A stretch of DNA of 64,000 nucleotides from Herminiimonas sp. (GCA_027310305.1 DAIDBD010000053.1:96848-160847); one strand, 5' to 3'. Shown: positions 34,326 to 44,883, numbered from the stretch's first letter. Made by a program: numbers and translations. The notes: generated from the letters alone by a model not told the origin.

Positions 34326-36758
34326 TCAAGGACTGAGCGTCAACGTCCCCAATTTGTCTTTCTCGACTGCCTGCCGATCTGTTTTCATCGGCAGGTAGGC
34401 CACTTCCGCCCAGCGCTGCGTGTAATTGCGATACAGCGGCGACAGCACATTGCCGGACTGCCCTGTGGAATGGATGAAGCGCGAATTTTCGAGGTTCGAT
34501 AAGTCGTAAAGCGCGCGCAGGCTGGCCGCATGGCGGCTGGTGAACGGTTCGATCTCATCGCGCAGGTTGTAGCGTCCGACATTGACCGTGTAGGTGTCGC
34601 CGGGCGACTCGACGCGGATATCGAACAGTCCGGCGAGCGCGGCAACCTTGCCGAACGGCCGATGTTCGGAACGCGCCTCATGCGCTTTGCCCCAGCGCCA
34701 TTTGGCTGCGTCGGCGCCATAACGCCGTACCAGATCGGCGAGCGCGGCATCGAGCGATGCGGACAGCACATCGGCGCAATTCTGCGGTTTGGCTGTGGCG
34801 GCGGCGGCCGTGTTCCGGCACCAGACGCCCTGCCCGTTCGCGTTGCCCAGCACATCGACCATCACCTGGTGGACGTTACGCTGTTCCCAGTAATCCTTCA
34901 TCAGCGCATCGCCTAGTTCGTCGGCAAAGATCTGGCGCGAAGCCTCGCGCATCCAGGCGTTGAAGATCAACGGCTCAGATCGATCCACATCCATTGCGCC
35001 ATTCCATTTTGCAAGCGCTGCCAATGCTGCCTTGGCGCGGTCGGAACGCGGCGCGGTCTGCCGCAACAAGGGCAGCAATTCCTGCGCGGCAAGCGAGACA
35101 TGGTCGCCCTGTATTTGCGCAAGACTGTTCATGCTGTGCAGCGGCTTTGCATCGAGCAGTGCGGCAATCCGGTTGGCGCGATACGGCAGCGTCCATTCGC
35201 TCGTCAGAAAATATGGATAGTCGGGGCCGACTATTTTCTGGTTGGCGGTGATGACGCGCTGCGATGCCGGATTGTACCGACGCGGCAGTTCATCGAACGG
35301 GATGAAGCCTGCCCAATCGTAACGCGCCTCCCAGCCTGGCGCCGGCGCCAAGCCTTTCAGATCGTTTTCCGGCTTGCGAATCGGCACCCGGCCCGGAGCG
35401 ATGAAACCGATATTGCCATCGGTATCCGCGTACACCATATTTTGCTGCGGCGAAGCGAAATACTTTGCGGCTTCCACGAATTCCTGCCAGTTCTTCGCCT
35501 TGTTCAATTTGATGCCGGCTTGCAGCGTCAGATCGTCCGGCCGCAATGCAGTCCAGGCGAAGGCAATCGCGTATTTTTTTGCATCGACCGGCGCCTTGTC
35601 GGCGAACGGCAATGCACCGGTGATGACCGGCCCGTGACGCGTTTCACGCACGTCGATCGACACATCCGGCTTCCCTTTCACCTTGATGGTTTCGGTGCGC
35701 AGCTTGAAATCGGCCCAGCCGTCCGGCGTCTGATACTGCTTCGGATTGGCCGGATTGATCCGCTCGATATACAAGTCCTGCACATCCGGCGCGGTATTGG
35801 TGAAACCCCAGGCGATCCGGTCATTGCGGCCCAGCACCACGCCGGGAATGCCCGGCAGCGTGGCGCCGATCACATTCAATCCCGGCGCCGACATATGCGC
35901 GAAATACCAGAGCGCCGGTGCCGACAGGCCGAGATGCGGATCGTTTGCCAGCAGCGGCTTGCCGGTTTCGGACAGCGCGCCCGACAGCACCCAGTTGTTG
36001 GAACCCATGCCCTCGACATACGAGGGCGGCGCGATCTTCGCAACCGCGGCCAGTTGCTGCGTGGTGCCGGCCAGCGTGCGATACAGCCTGGTGTAATCCT
36101 GCGTCGGCGTCACCGCATCACCCGGATAAGGCGGCAGGAATGCATTGATCTGATCCAGCGACAAGCGCTGCGACAAACGCATGCGCAACAGTTCCTGCGA
36201 CCAGTTGGCGCCCAGATCCCACGCCATCATGGTTTGCCAGCCGATCGAATCGACCGGCTGCCACGGTGCGGGCGCAGGCGCGCCGGTGATCAAGAATTCC
36301 GGCGGCAGCGGCCCGGTGCGATTCGCCAGATAGGCATTGATCCCTTTTGCATAGGCGTCCAGCGCGGCCCGCGTATCGGGCGCCAGATTGGCCAGAATCG
36401 CTTCGGCGTTGCGCCGCACGCCCAGCGAGCGCAGGAACCGGTCGGTATCGACCGCGTTCGGTCCGAGTATTTCCGCCATCCGGCCGGCGGCAATGCGCCG
36501 ATTCAGTTCCAGTTGCCACAGGCGATCCTGCGCATGCACGAATCCCAGCGCGAAGTACGCGTCGTCCGTGGATTGCGCATAAATATGCGGAATGCCTTCC
36601 GCGTCGCGCACGATATCGATCGGCTCACTGACACCGGCCAGACTGACCTTGCCATCGATCTGCGGCTGGCTCGCGCTGCGATACCAGGCCAGCGCTGCGA
36701 TCAAACTTAACAGCGTGGCGATCAACGCCAAGCCCGTCCATTTCAACATTTTCTTCAT
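34326..36758 (-). CDS. penicillin acylase-family N-terminal nucleophile hydrolase
   Basis: An 810-residue exported Ntn-hydrolase (penicillin acylase, AHL acylase or related amidase). An N-terminal anchor/signal (MLKWTGLALIATLLSLIAALAW) leads to the alpha chain, with FALGFVHAQDRLWQLELNRR. Autocatalytic cleavage would free the nucleophile S253 in EGMGSNNWVLSG, followed by LLANDPHLGLSAPALW, the family signature. A later stretch is FASPQQNMVYADTDGNIGFIAPGR. The enzyme acts in the periplasm; substrate could be an acyl-homoserine lactone, penicillin or another amide. AAGG is 8 bp before the ATG. It is divergent from nadB across ~125 bp. Confidence 0.9.
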   Translation of the reverse strand: MKKMLKWTGLALIATLLSLIAALAWYRSASQPQIDGKVSLAGVSEPIDIVRDAEGIPHIYAQSTDDAYFALGFVHAQDRLWQLELNRRIAAGRMAEILGPNAVDTDRFLRSLGVRRNAEAILANLAPDTRAALDAYAKGINAYLANRTGPLPPEFLITGAPAPAPWQPVDSIGWQTMMAWDLGANWSQELLRMRLSQRLSLDQINAFLPPYPGDAVTPTQDYTRLYRTLAGTTQQLAAVAKIAPPSYVEGMGSNNWVLSGALSETGKPLLANDPHLGLSAPALWYFAHMSAPGLNVIGATLPGIPGVVLGRNDRIAWGFTNTAPDVQDLYIERINPANPKQYQTPDGWADFKLRTETIKVKGKPDVSIDVRETRHGPVITGALPFADKAPVDAKKYAIAFAWTALRPDDLTLQAGIKLNKAKNWQEFVEAAKYFASPQQNMVYADTDGNIGFIAPGRVPIRKPENDLKGLAPAPGWEARYDWAGFIPFDELPRRYNPASQRVITANQKIVGPDYPYFLTSEWTLPYRANRIAALLDAKPLHSMNSLAQIQGDHVSLAAQELLPLLRQTAPRSDRAKAALAALAKWNGAMDVDRSEPLIFNAWMREASRQIFADELGDALMKDYWEQRNVHQVMVDVLGNANGQGVWCRNTAAAATAKPQNCADVLSASLDAALADLVRRYGADAAKWRWGKAHEARSEHRPFGKVAALAGLFDIRVESPGDTYTVNVGRYNLRDEIEPFTSRHAASLRALYDLSNLENSRFIHSTGQSGNVLSPLYRNYTQRWAEVAYLPMKTDRQAVEKDKLGTLTLSP

Positions 36759-36883
36759 GCTGTTACCTTGTCCGTTTATTTTCTTTGACAGCAGATTAGC
36801 ACGGATGCATTGCGCCAAATTGCTCTGCGAGTTGATGCCAAATCGAATATAGTCATGGCAACGCTCTCCAAAATAATTATCCT

Positions 36884-38485
36884 ATGAAATTTGATGTCGC
36901 CATTATCGGCAGCGGACTGGCCGGATTGTCAGTCGCCCTGCATCTTGCCGAAACACGCAAGGTAGCTGTCATTTGCAAACGCACGCTGCTCGACGGCGCC
37001 AGCAACTGGGCGCAAGGCGGCATCGCCGCCGTACTCGATTCGGGCGACAGCTATACCGAGCATATTGCAGATACCCTGGTTGCCGGCGCCGGCCTGTGCG
37101 ACGAGGGTGCAACCCGCTTCATCGTCGAGCATGGCCGCGAAGCGATCGAGTGGCTGATCGAGCAAGGCGTGCCGTTCACGCGCGATGACCAGGCGGAGCT
37201 GGGCTTCCACCTGACGCGGGAAGGCGGCCATAGCCAGCGCCGCATCATCCATGCGGCGGATGCAACCGGCCATGCGGTACAGGTGACGCTGGAACAAAAA
37301 GCCCGCGCCCATCCGAATATCACGCTGCTCGAAAACCATTACGCGATCGACGTCATTACATCGGGCAAGCTGGGCGCCGCCAATATCTCGCCGCGTTGCC
37401 TCGGCCTGTATGTGCAGGATGTCGGCACCGGCAAAGTGATGACGCTGGCAGCCGATCAGACCGTTCTTGCCACCGGCGGCGCCGGCAAGGTGTATCTCTA
37501 CACGACCAATCCCGACACCGCCACCGGCGACGGCATAGCGATGGCATGGCGTGCCGGCTGTCGCGTCGCGAACATGGAATTCATCCAGTTTCATCCGACC
37601 TGCCTGTATCACCCGTATGCAAAATCGTTCCTGATCAGCGAAGCGGTACGCGGTGAAGGCGGCGTGCTCAAATTGCCGGCCGAGGCGGGCAAGGCGGCGG
37701 GAAAGCGTTTCATGCCGAAGCATGATGAACGCGCCGAGCTTGCACCGCGCGATATCGTGGCACGGGCAATCGACTTTGAAATGAAAAAGCGCGGCCTCGA
37801 CTATGTCGATCTCGACATCAGCCATCAGCCGCCGGAATTTTTGAAGGAACATTTTCCGACGATTTACGCGCGCTGCCTGGAGTTCGGCATTGATATCACA
37901 CGACAGCCGATACCGGTCGTGCCCGCTGCACATTACACCTGCGGCGGCATCGTCACCGACATGTCCGGCCGCACCGATCTGCCGGGACTGTATGCCGTCG
38001 GCGAAACCGCCTATACCGGCTTGCACGGCGCAAATCGCCTCGCCAGCAATTCGCTGCTGGAATGCCTGGTGCTCGGCCGGGCCGCGGCACGGCATATCGA
38101 GCAACAGCCGAAACAGAAAGCCATACCGCTGCCGGCATGGGATGAAAGCCGCGTGACCGACGCCGATGAAGAAATCGTTATCGCCCACAACTGGGACGAG
38201 TTGCGCCGTTTCATGTGGAATTACGTCAGTATCGTGCGCACCACCAAACGTCTGGAACGCGCACAACACAGAATTCGATTATTGAAGGAAGAAATCGACG
38301 AGTATTACGCGAACTTCCGGATCACGCGCGACTTGCTGGAATTGCGCAACCTGGTCGAAGTCGCATCGCTGATCGTCAACAGCGCATTGTCGCGCCGCGA
38401 AAGCCGCGGGTTGCATTTCAGTCTGGATTATCCGGAGACATTGTCGAAGGCGTTGCCGACCGTGTTGTCGCCGGCGCGGCGGTGA
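36884..38485 (+). CDS. nadB: L-aspartate oxidase
   Basis: A 533-residue flavoenzyme that oxidises L-aspartate to iminoaspartate for quinolinate synthesis. FAD-binding [15 protein letters not shown] at the N terminus, [20 protein letters not shown], the active-site stretch [35 protein letters not shown] and [21 protein letters not shown]. The helical C terminus carries [19 protein letters not shown]. All catalytic stretches are intact. It converges on nadC across a palindrome plus tandem repeat, and shares the NAD pathway with nadA and nadC. Confidence 0.95.
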   Translation: MKFDVAIIGSGLAGLSVALHLAETRKVAVICKRTLLDGASNWAQGGIAAVLDSGDSYTEHIADTLVAGAGLCDEGATRFIVEHGREAIEWLIEQGVPFTRDDQAELGFHLTREGGHSQRRIIHAADATGHAVQVTLEQKARAHPNITLLENHYAIDVITSGKLGAANISPRCLGLYVQDVGTGKVMTLAADQTVLATGGAGKVYLYTTNPDTATGDGIAMAWRAGCRVANMEFIQFHPTCLYHPYAKSFLISEAVRGEGGVLKLPAEAGKAAGKRFMPKHDERAELAPRDIVARAIDFEMKKRGLDYVDLDISHQPPEFLKEHFPTIYARCLEFGIDITRQPIPVVPAAHYTCGGIVTDMSGRTDLPGLYAVGETAYTGLHGANRLASNSLLECLVLGRAAARHIEQQPKQKAIPLPAWDESRVTDADEEIVIAHNWDELRRFMWNYVSIVRTTKRLERAQHRIRLLKEEIDEYYANFRITRDLLELRNLVEVASLIVNSALSRRESRGLHFSLDYPETLSKALPTVLSPARR

Positions 38486-38501
38486 TGTTGCGATCTGGCG
38501 G

Positions 38502-38565
38502 GTAGCGTGCGCTGTGCGCACGATTTGAACGTTGTATATGAAATCGTGCGCACAGCGCACGCTAC
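38502..38565. repeat. 25-bp perfect inverted repeat with 14-bp loop
   Basis: Two perfect 25-bp arms (38502-38526 and 38541-38565; the left arm begins GTAGCGTGCGC and ends ACGATTT) flank a 14-bp AT-rich loop. The stem would be very stable. It lies 16 bp after nadB's stop, between convergent nadB and nadC, and could end transcription from either side, or be a REP-like mobile element. The arms do not match the coding regions. The 26-bp tandem repeat starts immediately at its right edge. Confidence 0.85.
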
Positions 38566-38643
38566 GACCAACGGAAGTCCCTTTTCGGGACGACCAACGG
38601 AAGTCCCTTTTCGGGACGACCAACGGAAGTCCCTTTTCGGGAC
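38566..38643. repeat. three tandem copies of a 26-bp unit, each with a hairpin
   Basis: Three identical 26-bp units run without spacers. Each unit starts GACCAACGGAA and ends with a GTCCC-TTTTC-GGGAC hairpin. The unit abuts the palindrome on its left and the nadC stop is 15 bp from its right edge. Identity of the copies suggests recent expansion. Not a CRISPR, as there are no spacers. Possibly REP/BIME-like; role unknown. Confidence 0.85.
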
Positions 38644-38658
38644 GCTTACCGTCACGAT

Positions 38659-39525
38659 TCAACCAATGATTCTTAGCGAATAATCGGTCGCCCGCACATC
38701 CTTGGTCAGGCTGCCGATCGAGATACGATCGACACCGGTTTCGGCGATCGCGCGAACCGTTTCCATATTGATGCCGCCGGATGCTTCCAGCAACGCGCGT
38801 CCGGCCGTGATCGCTACCGCTTCCTGCATCGCCTCCGGCGTGAAATTGTCCAGCAATACGGAAGTCGCACCGGCATCGAGCGCTTCATCCAGTTGCTCCA
38901 GCGTTTCCACTTCAATCTGGATCGTCACGCCAGCGTGCAGCGCTTGTGCGGCCTGCAATGCAGCAGTGACACCGCCGGCCGCGGCGATATGATTTTCCTT
39001 GATCAGGATGCCATCGTATAACGCCAGCCGCTGGTTCTTGCCGCCGCCGACGCGGACCGCGTATTTCTGCGCCAGCCGCAGGCCCGGCAAGGTCTTGCGG
39101 GTATCGAGAATCGCCGCTTTGGTGCCCTGAACGGCTTTCACGTAGCGCTGCGTCGCACTTGCCACGCCGGACAACAGCTGCAAAAAATTCAGCGCCCCGC
39201 GCTCCGCTGTCAGCAACGCGCGCGCCGGCGCCTCGATCGCGCAAACCTCGCTATCGGCATCCATCATCGCCCCTTCCGCATAGCGCCAGTCGATGCGGAT
39301 GCGTGCATCCAGATGCTTCATCACGCCTTCGAACCAGGGCGCGCCGCACAGAACCGCCGCTTCGCGCACCACTACATGCGCCTTGATGCATTCGTTTTCC
39401 GGCACCAGCCTGCCGGTGACATCGCCGGTTCCGACGTCCTCCAGCAGCGCGGCATGGATATTGGTTTCGAACGCTGCCGCAAGCGCCGCATCGAACGGTG
39501 CGAATGGATTCCGCAATGTGCTCAT
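38659..39525 (-). CDS. nadC: quinolinate phosphoribosyltransferase (carboxylating)
   Basis: A 288-residue enzyme that makes nicotinate mononucleotide from quinolinate and PRPP. Family stretches in order: [81 protein letters not shown] and [10 protein letters not shown], then [29 protein letters not shown]. Start: ATG overlapping the nadA stop (ATGA), giving the normal length; the frame is open 70 codons further into nadA. Coupled to nadA. Confidence 0.95.
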   Translation of the reverse strand: MSTLRNPFAPFDAALAAAFETNIHAALLEDVGTGDVTGRLVPENECIKAHVVVREAAVLCGAPWFEGVMKHLDARIRIDWRYAEGAMMDADSEVCAIEAPARALLTAERGALNFLQLLSGVASATQRYVKAVQGTKAAILDTRKTLPGLRLAQKYAVRVGGGKNQRLALYDGILIKENHIAAAGGVTAALQAAQALHAGVTIQIEVETLEQLDEALDAGATSVLLDNFTPEAMQEAVAITAGRALLEASGGINMETVRAIAETGVDRISIGSLTKDVRATDYSLRIIG

Positions 39526-40667
39526 GCCGGGCCGACTCCTGAAAACAATGTTTGTTCTTTTGCCAGATCGCCGGAAGGACGCACGTTGGCCTTCTGTTGC
39601 GCCGCAAACGCAAGCATGCGGTCGATGCAGCCGTATGCCTTGCGGCCGATGCCGGGGTCGACCTGAATTTCGTTGCGGCCGGATTCCAGCGCATCGGCCA
39701 GATTCTGCAAGCCGTTCATCGCCATCCACGGGCAATGCGCGCAGCTTTTGCAGGTTGCGCTATTGCCGGCGGTCGGCGCTTCGATGAAGCGCTTGCCCGG
39801 CGCTGCCAGCTTCATCTTGTGCAGGATGCCGTTGTCGGTGGCGACGATGAATTCCTCCGCATCGAGCGACTGGGTTGCCGCGATCAGCTGCGACGTTGAA
39901 CCGACGACATCGGCCAGCGCCACCACCGTCTCCGGCGACTCGGGATGCACCAGCACCTTGGCGCGCGGATGATCGCGTTTCAGCAATTCGAGCTCGATTC
40001 CCTTGAACTCGTCATGCACGATGCAGGAGCCCTGCCACAACAGCATGTCGGCGCCGGTTTTTTTCCGGATGTAGCCGCCCAGGTGCTTGTCCGGCGCCCA
40101 CAGGATTTTTTTTCCCTGCGCATGCAGATGCGCGACGATTTGCAGGCCGATCGAAGACGTCACCATCCAGTCGGCACGCGCCTTGACCGCCGCGCTGGTA
40201 TTGGCGTACACGACGACCGTACGATCGGGATGCGCATCGCAGAACGCGCTGAATTCATCGGCCGGACAGCCGAGGTCGAGCGAACAGGTCGCATCGAGAT
40301 CGGGCATCAGCACCCGCTTGCCGGGGCTCAATATCTTGGCCGTCTCACCCATGAATCTGACGCCGGCCACCACCAGCGTTTTGGCAGGATGATCGCGCCC
40401 GAAACGCGCCATTTCCAGCGAATCCGATACGCAACCGCCGGTTTCTTCGGCCAGATCCTGCAAATCGGCGTCGACATAATAATGCGCCACCAGCACCGCT
40501 TGCTGTTCTTTCAACAGGCGCTTGATACGCTCTTTCAGCGCGGTTTTTTCTTCCGGCGATGGTGCAAGCGGTACCCGCGCCCATGCGGCAGCGGTGCAAC
40601 TGCCGCCGCCATTCATTTGCGGGCGCTCGAATTCGACGGTCTTGATCGATTGAATCTGCATGGTCAT
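39522..40667 (-). CDS. nadA: quinolinate synthase, [4Fe-4S]
   Basis: A 381-residue enzyme condensing iminoaspartate with dihydroxyacetone phosphate. Features in order: [101 protein letters not shown], and the cluster-binding region with [13 protein letters not shown] and YGCIDRM. Three cysteines for the cluster are placed as in the family. Start: ATG (MTMQIQ); an ATG two codons in is equal. It is translationally coupled to nadC (ATGA). Confidence 0.95.
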   Translation of the reverse strand: MTMQIQSIKTVEFERPQMNGGGSCTAAAWARVPLAPSPEEKTALKERIKRLLKEQQAVLVAHYYVDADLQDLAEETGGCVSDSLEMARFGRDHPAKTLVVAGVRFMGETAKILSPGKRVLMPDLDATCSLDLGCPADEFSAFCDAHPDRTVVVYANTSAAVKARADWMVTSSIGLQIVAHLHAQGKKILWAPDKHLGGYIRKKTGADMLLWQGSCIVHDEFKGIELELLKRDHPRAKVLVHPESPETVVALADVVGSTSQLIAATQSLDAEEFIVATDNGILHKMKLAAPGKRFIEAPTAGNSATCKSCAHCPWMAMNGLQNLADALESGRNEIQVDPGIGRKAYGCIDRMLAFAAQQKANVRPSGDLAKEQTLFSGVGPA

Positions 40668-40919
40668 TCAATATGAGGAAGGTTGGCTTCGCGATAAAAA
40701 CAACAGGATGATATCGTTGGGAAGGTTTGAATCAGATTGGACTTTGAAGCCTTTTTTCAAGCCATGGCCAGTGTTTTTAAGGCAAAAAGTACGATTCCGG
40801 CATGTTATTGCGAACTTATTCCACAAGGCAATTTAACGAATATATTAACCCGGTTTGACATTCATAATTAAGGGTTGCGGCTATTGAAGCTCTGGCGTAG
40901 TATTTCCTGGGGGGAAACG

Positions 40920-41498
40920 ATGTCTATGATAAATCTAATTTTTGACAAAACCGACAAGGGCCGCGAAGAGATCGCCACGCGCAAATATCATTTGAGCGCC
41001 AAACTGCGCGGCTTATTGCTGTTAATCGACGGAAAGCATACCGGAGAAAGTCTGCTCAAGAAATTTTCCGGCGCAGGTCTCACCGATGAGGTTCTTAACG
41101 CGTTGCTCAAAAACGATTTCATCCACGCCATCGCTCCTGCAACGTCTGCAACTGCGGTGCCGGATCCGGCAACCGCCGATACGGCGGCTGCGCAGCAAGC
41201 GAAGTCCGATGCCGATGGCATTCTGCCTGAAGGTGAAACCCAGTATCAGGCGATTTACAATTTTTACAGCGAAACCATCAAGAGCACGATCGGATTGCGC
41301 GGTTATGCATTGCAATTGAAAGTCGAACGTGCCGGTTCGATCAAGGATTTCCGCGCTTTGCGAACGCAGTATCTTGAAGCCGTATTCAAAGCCAGGGGTG
41401 CGGAAATGGCGCGCAGCCTGCGCGACCGGCTGGATCAACTGTTGTATCTGGGCGAAACACCCCCGCCGCACACCAATACGCCGGGACCGAATTTCTAG
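40920..41498 (+). CDS. unknown protein, 192 residues
   Basis: I cannot assign a function. The protein is soluble and starts MSMINLIFDKTDKGREEIATRKYHLSAK, then RGLLLLIDGKHTGESLLKKFSGAGLTDEVLNALLKNDFI, a pattern that reads like a small winged-helix-like domain. An Ala/Pro/Asp-rich linker (residues ~75-105) and a helical C-terminal half (YQAIYNFYSETIKSTIGLRGYALQLKVERAG) follow. I recall similar proteins from betaproteobacteria. GGGG is 6 bp before the ATG. A perfect TTGACA at 40855-40860 may be its -35, but no clear -10 fits. It is convergent with ybiT across a long hairpin. Confidence 0.75.
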   Translation: MSMINLIFDKTDKGREEIATRKYHLSAKLRGLLLLIDGKHTGESLLKKFSGAGLTDEVLNALLKNDFIHAIAPATSATAVPDPATADTAAAQQAKSDADGILPEGETQYQAIYNFYSETIKSTIGLRGYALQLKVERAGSIKDFRALRTQYLEAVFKARGAEMARSLRDRLDQLLYLGETPPPHTNTPGPNF

Positions 41499-41522
41499 CA
41501 GCAAAGCCAAACGGATCGATGT

Positions 41523-41563
41523 TGAAAATGGGTCAAATGAAACCTTCATTTGACCCATTTTCA
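41523..41563. terminator. bidirectional hairpin, 19-bp arms
   Basis: A perfect 19-bp inverted repeat (arms 41523-41541 and 41545-41563; left arm starts TGAAAATGGGTC) with a 3-nt loop ACC separates the convergent unknown gene and ybiT. Both flanks are A/T-rich, with short runs of T inside the arm ends, so it may terminate transcription from both sides. The stem is longer than in ordinary terminators. Confidence 0.7.
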
Positions 41564-41581
41564 TTGACCATGATTCAACCG

Positions 41582-43183
41582 CTATGCGATGCCCTGGCTA
41601 GTCAGGTAATCTTCATAATTGCCCTGAAAATCAACGATTTCATTTTCCTTGATCTCCAGAATCCGCGTCGCCAGCGATGACACGAATTCGCGATCGTGCG
41701 ATACGAAAATCAGCGTGCCCGCATACTTTTCAAGCGCGATGTTGAGCGACTCGATCGACTCCATATCCATGTGGTTGGTCGGCTCATCCATCAGCAGCAC
41801 GTTGTGGCGGCCCAGCATCAGCTTGCCGTACATCATGCGGCCCTTCTCGCCGCCGGATAGCACCTTCACCGGCTTTTTCACATCGTCGCCGCCGAACAAC
41901 AGCCGGCCCAGGATAGAACGCACCGCCTGATCGTCATCGCCTTCCCTGGTCCACTGATCGATCCATTCGGTCAGGGTTTTATCGGTAGCGAAATCTTCGG
42001 TCGGATCCTGCGGCATATAACCGGGATTGGCGTTTTCGGCCCATTTCGCGACGCCGCTGTCAGGATGCAAGCCGCACAGATCCTCGCCGCCGATACAGCG
42101 CAGCAGCGTCGTCTTGCCGGCGCCGTTGGCGCCGATGATCGCGATCTTTTCGCCGGCTTCGACCATCAAATTGACGTTCCTGAAAATCGGACGGTCATAG
42201 GTTTTCGTCAAGCCCTGCACATCGACGGCAAGGCGATGCAGCTTTTTCTCGCCATCGAAACGGATGAACGGATTGGCGCGGCTTGACGGCTTGACATCTT
42301 CCATCTTGATTTTTTCAATCTGCTTGGCGCGCGACGTTGCCTGGCGCGCTTTCGATTTGTTGGCTGAAAAACGCCGCACGAAATCCTGCAACTCCAAGAC
42401 CTTGTCTTTCGCCTTTGCATTGGCCGATAGCTGCTGCGCACGCGCTTGCGACGAGGCGAGCATGTAATCGTCGTAATTGCCGGGATAGACTTTCAGCGTG
42501 CCGTAATCCATGTCGGCCATGTGGGTGCAGACCTGATTCAGGAAATGGCGATCATGCGAAATAATGATCATCGTCGAATTGCGCTGGTTGAGCACGTCTT
42601 CCAGCCAGCGGATCGTGTTGATGTCGAGGTTGTTGGTCGGCTCGTCCAGCAGCAGGATGTCCGGATTGGAAAACAGCGCCTGCGCCAGCAATACCCGCAA
42701 TTTCCAGCCCGGCGCGACGTTGCTCATCGGTCCCTGATGCTGGTCGATCGAAACGCCGACGCCGAGCAGCAATTCGCCGGCCCGCGCTTCCGCCGTGTAG
42801 CCATCGTATTCGGCGAATTTCGCTTCCAGATCGGCGGCTTTCATGTAATCGTCGTCGGTGGCATCGGGATTGGCATAAATCGCGTCGCGTTCCGCCATCG
42901 CCGCCCACATTTCGGTGTGGCCCATCATCACGACATCGAGCACCCGCATTTCCTCGAATGCGAACTGGTCCTGGCGCAACTTGCCCAGACGCTCGTTCTG
43001 GTCCAGCATGACATTGCCGCCCGACGGCTCCAGATCGCCGCCGAGAATTTTCATGAAGGTGGATTTACCGCAGCCGTTCGCGCCGATCAGGCCATAACGG
43101 TTGCCGTCGCCGAACTTGACGGAAATATTTTCAAACAGCGGCTTGGGGCCGAACTGCATTGTGATGTTAGCGGTGGAAAGCAC
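41582..43183 (-). CDS. ybiT: ABC-F family ATPase, YbiT type
   Basis: A 533-residue soluble twin-ATPase of the ABC-F class, which acts on ribosomes. First ATPase: [58 protein letters not shown]; second: [58 protein letters not shown]. The linker has [27 protein letters not shown]. The first signature motif ([10 protein letters not shown]) is degenerate, as in YbiT. Length and all motifs match E. coli YbiT (530). ATG start. No membrane segments. Confidence 0.93.
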   Translation of the reverse strand: MLSTANITMQFGPKPLFENISVKFGDGNRYGLIGANGCGKSTFMKILGGDLEPSGGNVMLDQNERLGKLRQDQFAFEEMRVLDVVMMGHTEMWAAMAERDAIYANPDATDDDYMKAADLEAKFAEYDGYTAEARAGELLLGVGVSIDQHQGPMSNVAPGWKLRVLLAQALFSNPDILLLDEPTNNLDINTIRWLEDVLNQRNSTMIIISHDRHFLNQVCTHMADMDYGTLKVYPGNYDDYMLASSQARAQQLSANAKAKDKVLELQDFVRRFSANKSKARQATSRAKQIEKIKMEDVKPSSRANPFIRFDGEKKLHRLAVDVQGLTKTYDRPIFRNVNLMVEAGEKIAIIGANGAGKTTLLRCIGGEDLCGLHPDSGVAKWAENANPGYMPQDPTEDFATDKTLTEWIDQWTREGDDDQAVRSILGRLLFGGDDVKKPVKVLSGGEKGRMMYGKLMLGRHNVLLMDEPTNHMDMESIESLNIALEKYAGTLIFVSHDREFVSSLATRILEIKENEIVDFQGNYEDYLTSQGIA

Positions 43184-43320
43184 TGAAAAAACCTTTACGA
43201 TCGTGAATTTGATGAACCCGATATTTTACCATTGCGCGTTGCAGCAACGAGATTGGACAGCAGGCAAAACACGGCGCAATCGCATGCGCCGCGCAATGAA
43301 TCCCGTTAATCGACAGGAAT

Positions 43321-43950
43321 TCAGCCTCGCTGAAAGATGGCTTGTCGCGCCAGCATGAATGCCACGGCGGCACGCTTCAGCGCGGCTGGCTCGATGCCAG
43401 GCTTGTAAAGCTGGCTGCCGATTCCAAATCCGTTGGCGCCCGCCTCAATGTATGGCGCCATGTTGTGCGGGCTGATACCGCCAACCGGCAGCAACCAGGT
43501 TGTGGCCGGCAATACGGAACGCAGTGATTTGACCACTGCCGGCGTGATCATTTCAGCCGGAAAAAGCTTCAACCCGTGAGCGCCTGCGTCCAGCGCACGA
43601 AAAGCTTCGGTTGGCGTGGCCACGCCGGGCAGCGCCAACTGCCCTTTTTCGACGGCATGCCGGATCACGCCGGGTTCGCAATTGGGCGACACCATCAGCC
43701 TGCCGCCGGCTTCATGCACGGCATCCACATCGTCCGTATTCAGCATGGTGCCGCCGCCGATCACTGCATCGGGCGGCGCGATCTTGACCAGCGCCCGGAT
43801 CGCGTCCAGCGCATCCGGCCGATTCAGCGGCACTTCAAGCAAACGAAAACCCGCATCGAACAGCATTTGCCCGACATGCGGGGCTTCGGATGGCCTGAGG
43901 CCGCGCAGAATGGCGACTAGCGGGCAAGGATAAGCGTCGAGCGTCAACAT
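43321..43950 (-). CDS. dgoA: 2-dehydro-3-deoxy-6-phosphogalactonate aldolase
   Basis: A 209-residue class I aldolase that splits KDPGal to pyruvate and glyceraldehyde 3-phosphate. Motifs: LVAILRGLRPSEA at the start, E39 in RLLEVPLNRP, GGGTML, SPN near 88-90, and the Schiff-base K128 in GAHGLKLFPAE, then LLPVGGISPHNMAPYIEAGANGFGIGSQLY. RGLRP/LNRP favours the galactonate over the gluconate aldolase. It follows dgoK by 21 bp on the same strand. Together they complete galactonate (or related sugar-acid) degradation. Confidence 0.93.
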   Translation of the reverse strand: MLTLDAYPCPLVAILRGLRPSEAPHVGQMLFDAGFRLLEVPLNRPDALDAIRALVKIAPPDAVIGGGTMLNTDDVDAVHEAGGRLMVSPNCEPGVIRHAVEKGQLALPGVATPTEAFRALDAGAHGLKLFPAEMITPAVVKSLRSVLPATTWLLPVGGISPHNMAPYIEAGANGFGIGSQLYKPGIEPAALKRAAVAFMLARQAIFQRG

Positions 43951-43971
43951 GATATTTTTTCTCTTTCCAAT

Positions 43972-44883
43972 TTATGTATTGATGCCAGCCAGCACGCGCA
44001 ACGCCGCAAGATAGACATCGTCGGGCGGCCACATCACTGCGGTCATGCCGAAAAATTCCAGCGCGTCGACATAATGCCTGGCGAGTTCCGGTGTGCCGAT
44101 CAGCTGTACCGCCAGGCTGGTCTGATCGTTCGTTCGATACCTGATTTCCTGCAGCTCGGTCCCGATCAGCAGCCCGGACAGATACGACGCAGCATGTGCC
44201 GCAGGCATTGCGTCGGTCACGACCAGCGCGCGGCAACTGAACGCCGCATGCGTGAAGCCGCTTTGCTGCGCCGCTTTCATGCCGGCCTCGAATGCGGCGG
44301 GTACCGGCTCTTTTTCCTGCATCAGCGTGGCAAGCGTACCGTGATGGGACAGCAGTGCATACAACTCGCCTGTCATGAACGTCGCGAATTCGGTGATCGT
44401 TCCATGTTCGATGCGCGCCCATTTGCTGTGCGTGCCCGGCAGCAGGAACCAGCCGCTCGATGCGCTGAGCGCGAGCGCACCGAGTATTTGCGTTTCTTCG
44501 CCGCGCATCACGTCGGGCGTACCGTGCACGTCGTCATACCGATAACCGGGCACGATGCGGCATCGCACGTTCGCAAGCGATGGTTCGATTTCAACCATTA
44601 CTTCCGGCAATTGCAGGATCGGTCGATCGACCGGCAGGTAAGGCGCTTCCCGCCATCCATTGCGGCTGCCGACCATGCCGGACATCACCACGTCGGCGTG
44701 GTCGAGTTCCAGCCGCGCCAGCAAATCCGCCAGCGATTTTTCGAAATTTCCCGCCACTGCCAGAATCCCGCATTCGTCGTCATGCCGGCGAATCAGGTTG
44801 CCTTCCGAATCCAGCAGATAGGCACGGCGGTTGCTGGTGCCCCAGTCGATTCCCAATAATGGCGGGCCCGGTGTTTTTGTCAT
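43972..44883 (-). CDS. dgoK: 2-dehydro-3-deoxygalactonokinase
   Basis: A 303-residue sugar-acid kinase phosphorylating KDGal. The ATP-binding start is LLGIDWGTSNRRAYLLDSEGN, then GILAVAGNFEKSLADLL, VMSGMVGSRNGWREAPYLPVDRP, and LLPGTHSKWARIEHGTITEFATFMTGELYALLS. All match the DgoK family, which is small and distinctive. The ATG (MTKTPG) is preferred; an in-frame TTG 27 bp upstream is possible. Divergent spacing from the SDR gene is 140 bp. With dgoA forms an operon. Confidence 0.94.
   Translation of the reverse strand: MTKTPGPPLLGIDWGTSNRRAYLLDSEGNLIRRHDDECGILAVAGNFEKSLADLLARLELDHADVVMSGMVGSRNGWREAPYLPVDRPILQLPEVMVEIEPSLANVRCRIVPGYRYDDVHGTPDVMRGEETQILGALALSASSGWFLLPGTHSKWARIEHGTITEFATFMTGELYALLSHHGTLATLMQEKEPVPAAFEAGMKAAQQSGFTHAAFSCRALVVTDAMPAAHAASYLSGLLIGTELQEIRYRTNDQTSLAVQLIGTPELARHYVDALEFFGMTAVMWPPDDVYLAALRVLAGINT

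Noticed and set aside
35100..36710. Rightward 536-codon open frame
   Set aside because: Antisense to the penicillin-acylase-family gene, whose motifs are clear; Arg/Gln/His-rich translation.
36929..38269. Leftward 446-codon open frame
   Set aside because: Antisense to nadB, which carries all catalytic motifs.
38566..38643. CRISPR array
   Set aside because: The 26-bp units are contiguous and identical, with no spacers between them, and no cas genes are nearby.
38279..38662. Small leftward coding frame through the repeats
   Set aside because: It merely translates the tandem repeat and the end of nadB; the repeated peptide and lack of ribosome site show it is not a gene.
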